DNA of 64,000 nt from Anaerococcus senegalensis JC48 (GCF_000321005.1 NZ_HE578907.1:728859-792858); one strand, 5' to 3'; shown: positions 8,707 to 16,506, counted from the stretch's first letter. Notes: generated by a model from the sequence alone, not told the origin. A program made the numbers and translations.

Positions 8707-9623
8707 TACTCCTCCTTAAAATGTGCAACAGTCGTACACCTACACCTAGGATGCCATAAAGGGATATTATCTCCCTCGACTGCTTCTGATATCTTCACAA
8801 TATCCCCATTATGAGGACTACAATGCCTGCAAGCTGTAGGCTCGGTCATTATTTCTAAATACTTATAACCACCGTCCTTGTATGCTTCTATTTGCGTTTG
8901 TATCCATACTCTGCCAGATTCTGTATAGGCTAATCTTTCAGTAGCATTGGTGATATTTTTAATATCCTTACTAACTAAATCCCTAAGCTTTTTCGCAAAC
9001 TCTCTAGGATTTTTTCCTTGAATTACAACCGATTCAATGTTTCTTTCAATTCGTCTCGATAATTCTCTTGTATCTCTCCAAACTCTGTCGGAAAAGTGTG
9101 CATTATGATAATCTTGATTAACAATAAATCTCGCCCTTCTTTCTATTCCTGTTCGGTTTATATTAAGTCCCAAAATACTTGCTTGGCGTTTGTACTCAGA
9201 AATAGAGCCTTTTATCAAATGGTCTTGAAGTTCATTTTCAACCTTTGAACCAGTCCCTATAATGTGAAGCCTTACCATTTGATTAAGCATTTCAAGTCGA
9301 TTAAGTCGCATTGTAATGTTATAAAGCTTCATTTCTCGGTTGGCTTTTTGACTAAAATCTTTATCTTTTACATAAGTTTTTGCAAGATACTTATAATCTT
9401 CAACATCAGCCTTTTCAATCCTTTTTCTAGCCTCGTTTATAGATATTCCCTGGCTATCTGAAAATCGTGTAATTTGCCCCTGTATTTCTTTATTTATATT
9501 TCTTAAAAGCTCGTTATAAATATAGGCTATTCGTTCTTTTACGAACCTTTCATCTCTATTTTTGGATTTCAGAAGATTTTGGTACTCTCGCCTTCTCCAA
9601 TATTCCTTGCTCGTCGTTGACAT
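8706..9623 (-). CDS. Phage head morphogenesis protein (SPP1 gp7-like minor capsid)
   Basis: 305 aa. The long helical N-terminal part is followed by a C-terminal segment with TEPTACRHCSPHNGD and IPLWHPRCRCTTVAHF. The paired CxxC and HPRCRC motifs are the signature of the SPP1 gp7 / Mu gpF head morphogenesis domain, which associates with the portal and aids DNA delivery. The start lies inside the end of the portal gene (68-base overlap). Confidence 0.9.
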   Translation of the reverse strand: MSTTSKEYWRRREYQNLLKSKNRDERFVKERIAYIYNELLRNINKEIQGQITRFSDSQGISINEARKRIEKADVEDYKYLAKTYVKDKDFSQKANREMKLYNITMRLNRLEMLNQMVRLHIIGTGSKVENELQDHLIKGSISEYKRQASILGLNINRTGIERRARFIVNQDYHNAHFSDRVWRDTRELSRRIERNIESVVIQGKNPREFAKKLRDLVSKDIKNITNATERLAYTESGRVWIQTQIEAYKDGGYKYLEIMTEPTACRHCSPHNGDIVKISEAVEGDNIPLWHPRCRCTTVAHFKEE

Positions 9624-10974
9624 CTTCCATGCTCCAATCGTCGCTATGATCTTTTTCTATATCAGTATCAAATTCATCTTCTTCTTTCATCTTCTCAATT
9701 TCTTCTTTGGCATTATCGACAATAGAAAGATAAGATAAACCAGTTTCTTTGCTCACCAATCCATTTAAAGAATTAACAACCTGTGCTTCTTCTAATACGT
9801 TTTTAGGAGCGTTTCTAGTGAATTGATAGGTAATTCCCTTATAAGCTTCCTTATCTCCCCAATTTGGCAAATTACAGAGTAATTTATATCTAGTATTTAA
9901 ACCAGCAGTAAACTTACGCTCCTTAGATTTACAAAGATTATCCAAGCCTTGCAGTTTATAAGATAAAGCAATACCAGATGATGTTCCAAAGTTTTCATCA
10001 GACAAATTTGGCACCATAGAAAGTTGATAAATCTTTTCTTCAAGCCTATTTAATAAATTTTCTTGCGTTTGATCAGCATCGGGTTTTGATAAAAATCCAA
10101 CATCAGGAATAGTTCCATCAGCCTCGTTTGATGTTTTATACAAGTTCCAAATCCTATTTTCTTTTAAAAATCTGACTTGTTCTTCTGTAAGTTCTACACC
10201 AACAACCTTTAAATATGCATCAGCAAAATAATCAACATCATTTGCTTTTTCACTAATAACCTTGTCAATCTGATTTATAAGTGTATAAACCGATTCAAAA
10301 GCTGCTTGGCACTCCTCATTTTCCCTATATTCTATAATAGGACAAAAACCAAAATAATGAGGATATTCCTCAGAAATATAAAGTCCGTCCTTGCCCTCTT
10401 CAAAATAATAAATCTTTTCAGAATCAGAAAAAGTGCCTTTTAATTTTTTATCTTGATCTAAATAATAATGCACTCCATACCTAACCTTTTTTCTTATAGA
10501 ATTATCCCTAATAACAAAAGTTTCAAGAGGACTAACATGCAAAATATTTTCGACTGCTTCCTCATCACAATAAAGCATTTCATAACCAACACCAAAAATA
10601 GACATATCCTTTGCTAACTCGTATTGCTCATCATCAATATTGTTGTAATCAGATATATCAGTAAGCTTGTTGATATATTCTTCACTATCGTGATTAATCT
10701 TAATAGGAATACCCAAAAAATATCCATTAAGAGTATCCACAATATACTTAGCAAAGTTCATAACCACCTTATTATCAGGCTTGTTAAGTGGTTTAGGTTC
10801 GTCAAATAAAATATTGTGCTTGCCTTGGTACATATTCAAAAGAGGCTCGTATCTTTCACTTACCAAGCTTTTATGTGCATTAATAAAACCCTCCAAACTT
10901 TCAAGGTCCAAAGGGTCATCTTTATCAATTATAAATTCTTTAAAATCGCCAACGATTGCTTTTGTATTTATCAA
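9556..10974 (-). CDS. Phage portal protein (SPP1 gp6-like)
   Basis: 472 aa. Segments such as YEPLLNMYQGKHNILFDEPK, NKVVMNFAKYIVDTLNGYFL and GTSSGIALSYKLQGLDNL are typical of the SPP1-type portal family, which forms the dodecameric DNA channel at one capsid vertex. The C-terminus is acidic. It lies directly after the large terminase (four-base overlap, 10971-10974) and before the head morphogenesis gene. Confidence 0.93.
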   Translation of the reverse strand: MINTKAIVGDFKEFIIDKDDPLDLESLEGFINAHKSLVSERYEPLLNMYQGKHNILFDEPKPLNKPDNKVVMNFAKYIVDTLNGYFLGIPIKINHDSEEYINKLTDISDYNNIDDEQYELAKDMSIFGVGYEMLYCDEEAVENILHVSPLETFVIRDNSIRKKVRYGVHYYLDQDKKLKGTFSDSEKIYYFEEGKDGLYISEEYPHYFGFCPIIEYRENEECQAAFESVYTLINQIDKVISEKANDVDYFADAYLKVVGVELTEEQVRFLKENRIWNLYKTSNEADGTIPDVGFLSKPDADQTQENLLNRLEEKIYQLSMVPNLSDENFGTSSGIALSYKLQGLDNLCKSKERKFTAGLNTRYKLLCNLPNWGDKEAYKGITYQFTRNAPKNVLEEAQVVNSLNGLVSKETGLSYLSIVDNAKEEIEKMKEEDEFDTDIEKDHSDDWSMEDVNDEQGILEKARVPKSSEIQK

Positions 10975-12236
10975 ATAAAACCTCCTTTAAATAGTTTAAT
11001 AGTGCCACCTTTCCCAAATTGATATTCCTCAGTTGCATACCTAAGAGCATCTAAAAGGTGGTTAAAATCATCTATCGGTTTATTAATATTCTTGCCAAAC
11101 TTGTCCTTGTCCCATTGGTAGTTGGATATTTCCGTAAGAAAATTCACACATTTTGGGTGGATAATAATTTCAAACTCCTGTAAATAAGTAACTCCATTCA
11201 TAATAGAGTCCTTGCCTTTTTTTGCCCCTTGAACTCTTGTTAGTCCCAAAGTCCTAAGTCTGTCATTACTTTTTTGTTCAGCAGAATCAGCAATGATTTT
11301 TTCTTTCTCATATCCTAAGCTTTTGATTTTCTTTGCTATCATTTCATTAGTCATAGCCTTTTGGTAAAATTCGTCCCAAATGTAAATCTTATGATCTTTA
11401 AAATCTACAAAGGCAACAACAAAAGCCGTAGGATCATGTACATAACCATAGTCAAGACCAAATACCGATTGAAATTTCCTAACATCTTCTAAATCAAAAC
11501 TTTCTTCTCTCCAGTTTTCAAAGACTAATCCATCAACAATTCCCCAATTTCCAAGTCCAGCAACCTGGTATCTTCTAGGATTGTTTTTCTTCATTCTCTC
11601 AAAAACTTTTCTATCCGATTCCTCAAGCCATTCATTGCACTTGTAATTTGTAGTTATAGCTAAAATATCATCATCATTTTCCACATCAAAAAAACGCCCC
11701 TTAATCCAGTGGCGTTCATTCCAAGGGTTAAAAGATAAAGTTATCTGTTTAAATAAATAATCAGGAACTTCACCCCTTATAGATTCATCAAGAGTATCAA
11801 AAGCAGCTTCGTCCATTATCTCGTAAGCCTCCTCAATCCATAAAAAACACAAATAACCCTTATCAACAGTAACAGAAGTAATTTTTAAAGGATCATCCAT
11901 TCCCCTAAAAAGTATCTTCTGCCCAGTAGGTAAATATGTAAGCTCCAAAGGACTTGTAGTAGACTTCCAATGCCTATCAACTTTAAGCCTATGAATTGCC
12001 CACTTAAGCTGGTTAAAACAAGAATCTTTCAAAGTTCTATAAGTTTTCCTAACAACAAGAGCATTTGATTCGGGATATTTCATAATCCTATAAATCAAAT
12101 TCATAGCAGTAGTAGTTGATTTCTTAGAAGCTCTTGACCCCTTAACAACCCTATACCTGCCCTTGTAATTCCAGAAAGTTGCATAGCCTTTTCCAACAAT
12201 ATCTGGCAAATAAACATCGCTAATCTTCAAGTTCAT
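10971..12236 (-). CDS. Terminase large subunit
   Basis: 421 aa, PBSX/Terminase_3 type. The ATPase domain has a variant Walker A GSRASKKST near residues 33-41 and a Walker B-like FLWIEEAYE. The C-terminal RNase H-like nuclease begins at FGLDYGYVHDPTAFVVAF and later acidic residues occur in ADSAEQKSND and DDFNHLLDALRYA. It drives ATP-dependent DNA packaging and cleavage at the portal. It overlaps the small subunit gene by 17 bases. Confidence 0.95.
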   Translation of the reverse strand: MNLKISDVYLPDIVGKGYATFWNYKGRYRVVKGSRASKKSTTTAMNLIYRIMKYPESNALVVRKTYRTLKDSCFNQLKWAIHRLKVDRHWKSTTSPLELTYLPTGQKILFRGMDDPLKITSVTVDKGYLCFLWIEEAYEIMDEAAFDTLDESIRGEVPDYLFKQITLSFNPWNERHWIKGRFFDVENDDDILAITTNYKCNEWLEESDRKVFERMKKNNPRRYQVAGLGNWGIVDGLVFENWREESFDLEDVRKFQSVFGLDYGYVHDPTAFVVAFVDFKDHKIYIWDEFYQKAMTNEMIAKKIKSLGYEKEKIIADSAEQKSNDRLRTLGLTRVQGAKKGKDSIMNGVTYLQEFEIIIHPKCVNFLTEISNYQWDKDKFGKNINKPIDDFNHLLDALRYATEEYQFGKGGTIKLFKGGFI

Positions 12237-12654
12237 CAGCTCCTGAAATTATAGTCGGCACATCTAAAGTCATATCAACCTTATCAGTCCAAGAGCCGTA
12301 TCTCTTTCCTAAAAGTTCAGCAGCCTTTATCCTATCCTTAGCCGATATCTTCATAGATTGAATCTTTTGTTCGAAGTTTCCAACATTAACTAAAACATCT
12401 TCTCTTTCTTCATCTCTAACTATTCTAGTCAAGAATTGTAATATCTCGGTTTGATCTGCAATAGTTTCAGACTCAAGTTCCTTCATTCTTTCTTCGATGT
12501 AACTTGAAATCTGTCCATTATTTTCCAATAAAAACTTAGTAGCATTTTTAGCATAATTCTCACTATAACCCGCATTTATAGCCGACTGATAAGCATTCCC
12601 TGTCTTGATGTACTCATCAGCAAACTTCTTTTGTTTAATTGTCAATTTCTTCAA
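12220..12654 (-). CDS. Terminase small subunit
   Basis: 144 aa, Terminase_2 family. It starts with LTIKQKKFADEYIKTGNAYQ and contains SAINAGYSENYAKNATKFLL, the helix-turn-helix that recognises the packaging site. The only possible start is TTG at 12654: an in-frame TGA lies just upstream, and AAAGGGG sits about nine bases before it. First gene of the late operon; the long inverted repeat at 12673-12780 lies in its leader. Confidence 0.92.
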   Translation of the reverse strand: MKKLTIKQKKFADEYIKTGNAYQSAINAGYSENYAKNATKFLLENNGQISSYIEERMKELESETIADQTEILQFLTRIVRDEEREDVLVNVGNFEQKIQSMKISAKDRIKAAELLGKRYGSWTDKVDMTLDVPTIISGADELED

Positions 12655-12672
12655 AGCACATCACCCCTTTCT

Positions 12673-12780
12673 TAAATCTATCAACTAGGCTGCCAAAAAA
12701 AAATAAAAGATAACTTACACGCACTTTTTAAAACAATAATAATTCGAAAGGAGGTTTTGGCAGCTTAGCTCATAGATTTA
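12673..12780. repeat. Long inverted repeat in the late-operon leader
   Basis: Left arm 12673-12698 and right arm 12755-12780 match in 23 of 26 positions as an inverted repeat, with a 56-base AT-rich spacer. The arms end in the shared GCTGCCAAAA next to the spacer. The repeat lies between the early-region terminator and the small terminase start. It could be the terminase recognition (pac/cos) region, a binding region for the ArpU-like regulator, or an RNA stem in the late leader; the sequence does not decide between them. Confidence 0.8.
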
Positions 12781-12783
12781 AAT

Positions 12784-12810
12784 AAAAAAAAGACAGGTTC
12801 CCACCTGCCT
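12784..12810 (-). terminator. Rho-independent terminator before the late operon
   Basis: On the - strand a CAGGT/ACCTG stem with a four-base loop (12794-12807, extended by outer pairs) is followed by a run of eight T (plus-strand A run 12783-12790). It would stop transcripts of the early operon, or of the promoter at 12872-12900, before the terminase genes. Confidence 0.75.
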
Positions 12811-12834
12811 AAAATGTTAACTTTACAACTCCAT

Positions 12835-12853
12835 AGCCGTTTTGATAACGGCT
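12835..12853. other. Perfect 7-bp hairpin in the early/late junction
   Basis: AGCCGTT (12835-12841) and AACGGCT (12847-12853) form a perfect stem with a five-base loop. It lacks a T run on either strand. It lies between the candidate late promoter and the terminator at 12784-12810, so it would be near the 5' end of any RNA from that promoter; a regulator-binding palindrome is the alternative. Confidence 0.6.
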
Positions 12854-12871
12854 TATATTTTAACACTTAAT

Positions 12872-12900
12872 AATATATCATCTAAAGATAAGATTGTCAT
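12872..12900 (-). promoter_or_regulatory. Candidate promoter just after the late regulator gene
   Basis: - strand -35 ATGACA (12895-12900), 17-base spacer, -10 TATATT (12872-12877); each box matches the sigma-A consensus in five of six positions. It lies just downstream of the ArpU-like gene and upstream of the terminase genes, where RinA/ArpU-type regulators act in other phages. Start of transcription would be near 12865. Confidence 0.5.
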
Positions 12901-12927
12901 TCACTTCTTGTTTACCTTAAATTATAT

Positions 12928-13398
12928 TTAATATTCTTTAAGTATTTTATTAATAGCTTTTAAAGCATGATCAGACTTCTTCCAAATAGCAGATTTACTT
13001 AAATGTAGCTTATTCCCCATTTGCTCCATAGTCATATCGTTGTTAATCCAAATGTGATACACAATAGATCTATAATCATCATCTTTTAAATTTTTAAGGG
13101 CATACCTTATATCAGCATTTTCAAGCCTTATTTCCGCTATTTCCCTATCAATATAATTTATCTTATCAATAACTTTTATTATTTTTTCTTCCTGTGTAGA
13201 CCCACCACCTTGGACTGCTTCACTATCAGACATACAAGCCTTAATACCATCAATACTTGCTCTTAAATTATTCCTTTTATCGATTTTCATATCGATATAA
13301 TCTAGGTCATATTTATATTTTTTTAATCTTTTCTTAACACTTTCCCTTTCAATCTCGTTCTTGACCTCTAACACGCTTTTTCTTTTCCTATAAACCAT
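12928..13398 (-). CDS. ArpU/RinA-type late transcription regulator (sigma-like HTH)
   Basis: 156 aa, start after AAGGAGAAATA. The N-terminal two thirds is basic and coiled; the C-terminal part (RSIVYHIWINNDMTMEQMGN, then LHLSKSAIWKKSDHALKAI) is a sigma-70 region 4-like helix-turn-helix as in phage ArpU/DUF1492 regulators. Such proteins switch on packaging and morphogenesis genes. It is the last gene of the early block and sits next to a candidate late promoter, which supports the role. Confidence 0.75.
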   Translation of the reverse strand: MVYRKRKSVLEVKNEIERESVKKRLKKYKYDLDYIDMKIDKRNNLRASIDGIKACMSDSEAVQGGGSTQEEKIIKVIDKINYIDREIAEIRLENADIRYALKNLKDDDYRSIVYHIWINNDMTMEQMGNKLHLSKSAIWKKSDHALKAINKILKEY

Positions 13399-13407
13399 TA
13401 TTTCTCC

Positions 13408-13752
13408 TTATGTTTCCAAAAATTTAAACTCATTCCCATACTTAAACAAAAACATCTTCTTTTTAAGCTTGTATACATCAGTTTTGAAACCTTTTACATC
13501 TTCAACAATCCATATCTTTTTATTATTATCAAAATATTTAAAATCAGCCTTATAAACAACTTTTCTGATAGTTTTCCCATTATGAATTTGTTTAGGAATA
13601 AGCTCAAAACTCGGTTGTAACTCTAAACAAGAAATAGCCTTTCCTTTTTCAAGAAGCTTTAATTCCTTATACCTTTTAGCTTCTTTCTTGCTATCAAATT
13701 TAATGCCGCCAATTTCAGTTTTTACTGCTCTATATTTACTGTATCTTGGCAC
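13408..13752 (-). CDS. DUF1064 PD-(D/E)XK-type nuclease
   Basis: 114 aa. It matches DUF1064 in layout: IGGIKFDSKKEAKRYKELKL, LQPSFELIPKQ, then YKADFKYF and IVEDVKGFKT. Glu in KKEAKRY, Asp in ADFKY and the E-x-K of VEDVKG fit the active site of a PD-(D/E)XK fold, probably a structure-specific (Holliday junction-like) endonuclease resolving phage DNA before packaging. Catalytic role is inferred from the motif pattern. Confidence 0.85.
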   Translation of the reverse strand: MPRYSKYRAVKTEIGGIKFDSKKEAKRYKELKLLEKGKAISCLELQPSFELIPKQIHNGKTIRKVVYKADFKYFDNNKKIWIVEDVKGFKTDVYKLKKKMFLFKYGNEFKFLET

Positions 13753-13937
13753 TTTCCGATCTCCCTATTTAAATATGTTATATCCTTTCTTAAATCTTCT
13801 ACCTTATCACCTTTTTTACCTGCCCTAGCTATATACTTAAAAGCATTACCAATATTAAAATTAAAGTTAAATGCATCTATTACATCAAAAGCTTCAATCC
13901 CGTTTGATTTATAATAGCCTGGTCTAATCTCTTTCAT
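13722..13937 (-). CDS. DUF3310 protein
   Basis: 71 aa. EAFDVIDAFNFNFNIGNAFK, YIARAGKKGDKVEDLRKDI and a TYLNREI end are the DUF3310 signature, common in phage early regions and often linked to nucleotide metabolism genes. Role unknown. It overlaps the following DUF1064 gene by 31 bases and the preceding gene by 14 bases. Confidence 0.85.
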   Translation of the reverse strand: MKEIRPGYYKSNGIEAFDVIDAFNFNFNIGNAFKYIARAGKKGDKVEDLRKDITYLNREIGKCQDTVNIEQ

Positions 13938-14223
13938 TAAAAATCCCCTTAAAACTAATTTTCGTTTCTTTCTCCAAAGTATCTGTAATATCTTTTAAAC
14001 TAACACTATCATCATCTAAACAATCCATAGTCATTTTAAAATAATCAATAAAGTTTTCTAATCTGCCTCCCCCATATCCCTCTTTATCTCGTAAAAACAT
14101 CATGGGTATAACAATTAATTGTTGCAGGGCTATATCAAGCCCTATGTTTTTCCCTTCTTCAAATTCAGTTTTTCTAATAATATCTACATCTTTTTTGGTG
14201 TAAATATTTTTTCTAATTCTCAT
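13924..14223 (-). CDS. Unrecognised phage protein
   Basis: 99 aa. KNIYTKKDVDIIRKTEFEEG, LDIALQQLIVIPMMFLRDKE and GGGRLENFIDYFKMTMDCLD suggest an all-helical small protein; phage proteins with a helical hairpin and a YGGGRLENF-like motif occur in Gram-positive early operons. No function can be named. It overlaps its neighbours by 11 and 14 bases, so it belongs to the coupled early operon. Confidence 0.75.
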   Translation of the reverse strand: MRIRKNIYTKKDVDIIRKTEFEEGKNIGLDIALQQLIVIPMMFLRDKEGYGGGRLENFIDYFKMTMDCLDDDSVSLKDITDTLEKETKISFKGIFNERD

Positions 14224-14722
14224 TCAAATCACTCTCTTTTACAAAGCTACCATTTTTTATAACACCTTTTCTGTTTGCTATCTCGCTATAGGCACTTTCT
14301 ACGCAGTCGATAAATTCTAAATCATAAAACTCTGCTACCATAATAATTCTAGTAAGTAGCATATGGATGTCTTGATTGTAGTGTTTGTCAACAAGTAAAG
14401 ACGCACAATCACACATCAGATTTTTTATATACTCATACTTATCTGCATATTCACCTATTTCTTCAGATCTATTTAAAAGATAGATGGCATTTAATAAATT
14501 TTGTCTACGGTCACAAATTAAACATCCTACAACCAAAGTAACAAACACATCTCCAATAGCATCTTTGATATCCTTAACATTGTTTTTACTAATAGCTATG
14601 ATAAGTTCTGACACTTCTTCTGCTGTCTTGATAACCTGACCTTCAACAGTCCCCTTTTTATCAAGGCTACGATCAATAGCCCATTGTTCAATTAGTTCAA
14701 TTAGTTTAATTAATCTTTGCAT
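14213..14722 (-). CDS. MazG-like nucleotide pyrophosphohydrolase
   Basis: 169 aa. The N-terminal half has IEQWAIDRSL, KTAEEVSELIIAISK and DAIGDVFVTLVVGC: the EExxE and ExxD helices of all-alpha NTP pyrophosphatases (MazG/dUTPase-2 superfamily). The C-terminal half ends with CVESAYSEIANRKG, also typical. It probably removes abnormal NTPs or adjusts host nucleotide pools. Start ATG at 14722 overlaps the upstream stop (TAATG) with GGGAGAAAA upstream. Confidence 0.8.
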   Translation of the reverse strand: MQRLIKLIELIEQWAIDRSLDKKGTVEGQVIKTAEEVSELIIAISKNNVKDIKDAIGDVFVTLVVGCLICDRRQNLLNAIYLLNRSEEIGEYADKYEYIKNLMCDCASLLVDKHYNQDIHMLLTRIIMVAEFYDLEFIDCVESAYSEIANRKGVIKNGSFVKESDLNEN

Positions 14723-14907
14723 TATAATTTTCTCCCTTTTTCTTCATCGTCATAATGGGACGTATAGTTAACACTAGGGCTTTTTATTTGGTGCTCTACC
14801 AACTGAGCTAATGGCACTAACTTGCACATATAGTTAACACTAGGGCTTTTTATTTTAAATATTTTTTTAATCGTTTTAATTAATTTATATTTAATGCTTT
14901 TTTTCAT
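14722..14907 (-). CDS. Doubtful small ORF containing a tRNA-derived segment
   Basis: 61 codons from ATG 14907, which has GGAGTG upstream; the stop overlaps the next start. Residues PLAQLVEHQ come from the translated 5' half of a tRNA gene and IKSPSVNY occurs twice because of the direct repeats at 14763 and 14829. The basic N-terminus (MKKSIKYKLIKTIKKIFKI) could be a real short protein into whose end the repeat and tRNA fragment were inserted. Low confidence as a coding gene. Confidence 0.3.
   Translation of the reverse strand: MKKSIKYKLIKTIKKIFKIKSPSVNYMCKLVPLAQLVEHQIKSPSVNYTSHYDDEEKGRKL
14763..14855. repeat. 27-bp direct repeats flanking a tRNA 5' fragment
   Basis: Identical 27-base copies at 14763-14789 and 14829-14855 (core GTTAACACTAGGGC) lie 66 bases apart. 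Between them, on the - strand (14817 to 14790), is a 28-base tRNA 5' part: acceptor 5' strand GTGCCAT, then the D arm GCTC-AGTTGGTA-GAGC. It resembles tRNA-Lys genes. No anticodon arm, T arm or acceptor 3' strand follows, so this is not a functional tRNA. Confidence 0.85.
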
Positions 14908-15113
14908 TCGACACTCCATTCCTTTATTTTATCCAATTCAAACTTCCAAACACCTTCATCGTAATCTTCTATTCTTAAAGTAGCACCTATGGGGATATTA
15001 TGAAATCCCTCTCTTCTAAAATGTTCCATAATTTCATAATGCAAAACCCTTCCTATTATAAAAGTATCGGCTCCATTTTCAGCTTCTTTTAAAACAACTT
15101 TGATTGTATACAT
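14904..15113 (-). CDS. Unrecognised small phage protein
   Basis: 69 aa; MYTIKVVLKEAENGADTFII then an ATLRIEDYDEGVWKFELDKI end, predicted mostly beta. Not recognised. Ribosome binding site GGTGGAAGA is just upstream of ATG 15113. Part of the early chain of small coupled genes; its stop overlaps the start of the next frame. Confidence 0.7.
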   Translation of the reverse strand: MYTIKVVLKEAENGADTFIIGRVLHYEIMEHFRREGFHNIPIGATLRIEDYDEGVWKFELDKIKEWSVE

Positions 15114-15122
15114 TCTTCCACC

Positions 15123-15356
15123 TTATAAATGTCTTTCATCGTATTGCCATTTCTTTGTAGTTAAACTACTACTGCCATCCCTATTAACTACACGTCTCAT
15201 TCCTGTATCTGTTTTTAAATAGTCAAAATAATAAACTTCCTTTAAATCTTCTTCCATGTATTCTTCTTTAGGATTTAATTCTATCCACTTTTTTATTAAA
15301 GCTTTAGTGTTATAACCTCTTTTATAAGCTTCTTTCTCAAATTCTTCCTTGTTCAT
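15123..15356 (-). CDS. Unrecognised small phage protein
   Basis: 77 aa, acidic N-terminal half (NKEEFEKEAYKRGYNTKALI) and a C-terminal part with DTGMRRVVNRDGSSSLTTKK. Not recognised. ATG 15356 overlaps the preceding stop by four bases (15353-15356). Confidence 0.7.
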   Translation of the reverse strand: MNKEEFEKEAYKRGYNTKALIKKWIELNPKEEYMEEDLKEVYYFDYLKTDTGMRRVVNRDGSSSLTTKKWQYDERHL

Positions 15357-15571
15357 TTTTTAATCCCCATATCCATCAATTTCGCAAATGCTTCTTCTGC
15401 CTTAACATCTGTAATTCTATATTTTAATTTCAAGTTCAATTGCAACACTATATCTGAATCAGGGATAATATAGCTATTCTTCGTACAAGATTCAATATAA
15501 CAGTCAATAATGCTACTAATCACTTCTATTTCTTTTCTAGTCATCATTACAGGGTATTTTTTATCACTCAT
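15353..15571 (-). CDS. Unrecognised small phage protein
   Basis: 72 aa; TRKEIEVISSIIDCYIESCT suggests a helical N-terminus; Val/Leu-rich middle. Not recognised. Both ends overlap neighbours by four bases (ATGA-type), so expression is coupled. Confidence 0.7.
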   Translation of the reverse strand: MSDKKYPVMMTRKEIEVISSIIDCYIESCTKNSYIIPDSDIVLQLNLKLKYRITDVKAEEAFAKLMDMGIKK

Positions 15572-15765
15572 TTTTCAACCTCATAATTAAAATTTGAAAT
15601 CATACCAACTTCTGTTCTTCCATCATCAGCTAAAAATATTTCATTAACATCTTCAGTTAATTCAAAAATGACGTCCTCATCATCAAAACTCTTTTTTATA
15701 TTAACCATTTCCTCTTCACTAACTTGGACTTCACAAGCATAATTAAATTTAATTTTTAATATCAT
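15568..15765 (-). CDS. Unrecognised small acidic phage protein
   Basis: 65 aa from ATG 15765, chosen over 15783 because GGAGAAG lies just upstream and the ATG overlaps the preceding stop as ATGA. It starts MILKIKFNYACEVQVSEEEM and is acidic with alternating beta-like segments. Function not recognised. Confidence 0.7.
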   Translation of the reverse strand: MILKIKFNYACEVQVSEEEMVNIKKSFDDEDVIFELTEDVNEIFLADDGRTEVGMISNFNYEVEK

Positions 15766-15971
15766 TTTTCTTCTCCTATCCAAATTTCAATAACTCTATC
15801 TTTTCTTAAATATTGCAAATAAGAACTATTCTCGCTACTGCAATTAATTACATCATCATCACAATACCAATCATCCCAAAAATCATTTACATTGTCAGCT
15901 TTTATAATCTTACAAGGATAATCCTCATCAGAATAGTGTCTACAATCATCATAATAAAGTCTTACAATCAT
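15762..15971 (-). CDS. Unrecognised small acidic phage protein
   Basis: 69 aa from ATG 15971 (AGAGGTAAAAG upstream, ATGA overlap with the YopX-like gene). Rich in Asp and Tyr: MIVRLYYDDCRHYSDEDYPC, then DNVNDFWDDWYCDDDV and a final VIEIWIGEEK. Not recognised; extreme Asp content could suggest a DNA mimic, but that is a guess. Confidence 0.68.
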   Translation of the reverse strand: MIVRLYYDDCRHYSDEDYPCKIIKADNVNDFWDDWYCDDDVINCSSENSSYLQYLRKDRVIEIWIGEEK

Positions 15972-16363
15972 TCTTTTACCTCTTCTAATAATTCTTGATC
16001 TTCGTAAATATTTCCTACTACATAACAATTGCCAGCAAGCCTAGTAGTTTCATCTGAAAAATCTTCAAATCTGATATAGTCATTTTTAGTTTTTACATAT
16101 GCTCCAAAGCAATTAATAATAACTTCGCCTTTAAACGATTCTTCACCGTCCCTGTATTCCACGATGTCACCTTCGTATATATCCACTCCATTTTCATCTT
16201 TTAAACCTATAGATTGCATTAAACTTATATCATTTGTAAGAAATATAGTTTCTAAATTTCCATCTCCATTAAAATCAACTAAAATGGTGTTTTCATTCAC
16301 AACTCCAATGCTATAAATCATTCTTTTGTATTTATTAAAATATGCTCTAAATTTAGGTATCAT
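15968..16363 (-). CDS. YopX family phage protein
   Basis: 131 aa. MIPKFRAYFNKYKRMIYSIG at the start and LMQSIGLKDENGVDIYEGDI in the middle are the YopX-family signature (named after Bacillus phage SPbeta YopX). It is probably a beta-rich oligomer; function unknown. ATG 16363 overlaps the preceding small gene as ATGA with GGGAGGTGG upstream. Confidence 0.9.
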   Translation of the reverse strand: MIPKFRAYFNKYKRMIYSIGVVNENTILVDFNGDGNLETIFLTNDISLMQSIGLKDENGVDIYEGDIVEYRDGEESFKGEVIINCFGAYVKTKNDYIRFEDFSDETTRLAGNCYVVGNIYEDQELLEEVKE

Positions 16364-16506
16364 TCTTCCACCTCCCTATAATCCCAACTAAAGAAACTCA
16401 TCACATACTCGTACAATTCTTTTTCAACTTCTTCTTCGGTTAAATCATCGTCTAACTCTAAAACATCTTCAGTAAAGTCTAAATTTGCTGTAATTTTATA
16501 TTTCAT
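16360..16506 (-). CDS. 48-aa acidic phage protein
   Basis: Short gene from ATG 16506 (GGGAGAAAAAA upstream) to TGA 16360. The product starts MKYKITANLDFTEDVLELDD and ends FSWDYREVEE. Both ends use ATGA overlaps with neighbours, and the ribosome binding site of the YopX-like gene lies inside its last codons. Function unknown. Confidence 0.65.
   Translation of the reverse strand: MKYKITANLDFTEDVLELDDDLTEEEVEKELYEYVMSFFSWDYREVEE

Noticed and set aside
14722..14919. Reading the PLAQLVEHQ segment as a real protein motif
   Set aside because: The residues come from a translated tRNA 5' half; only the short N-terminal part could be a genuine gene.
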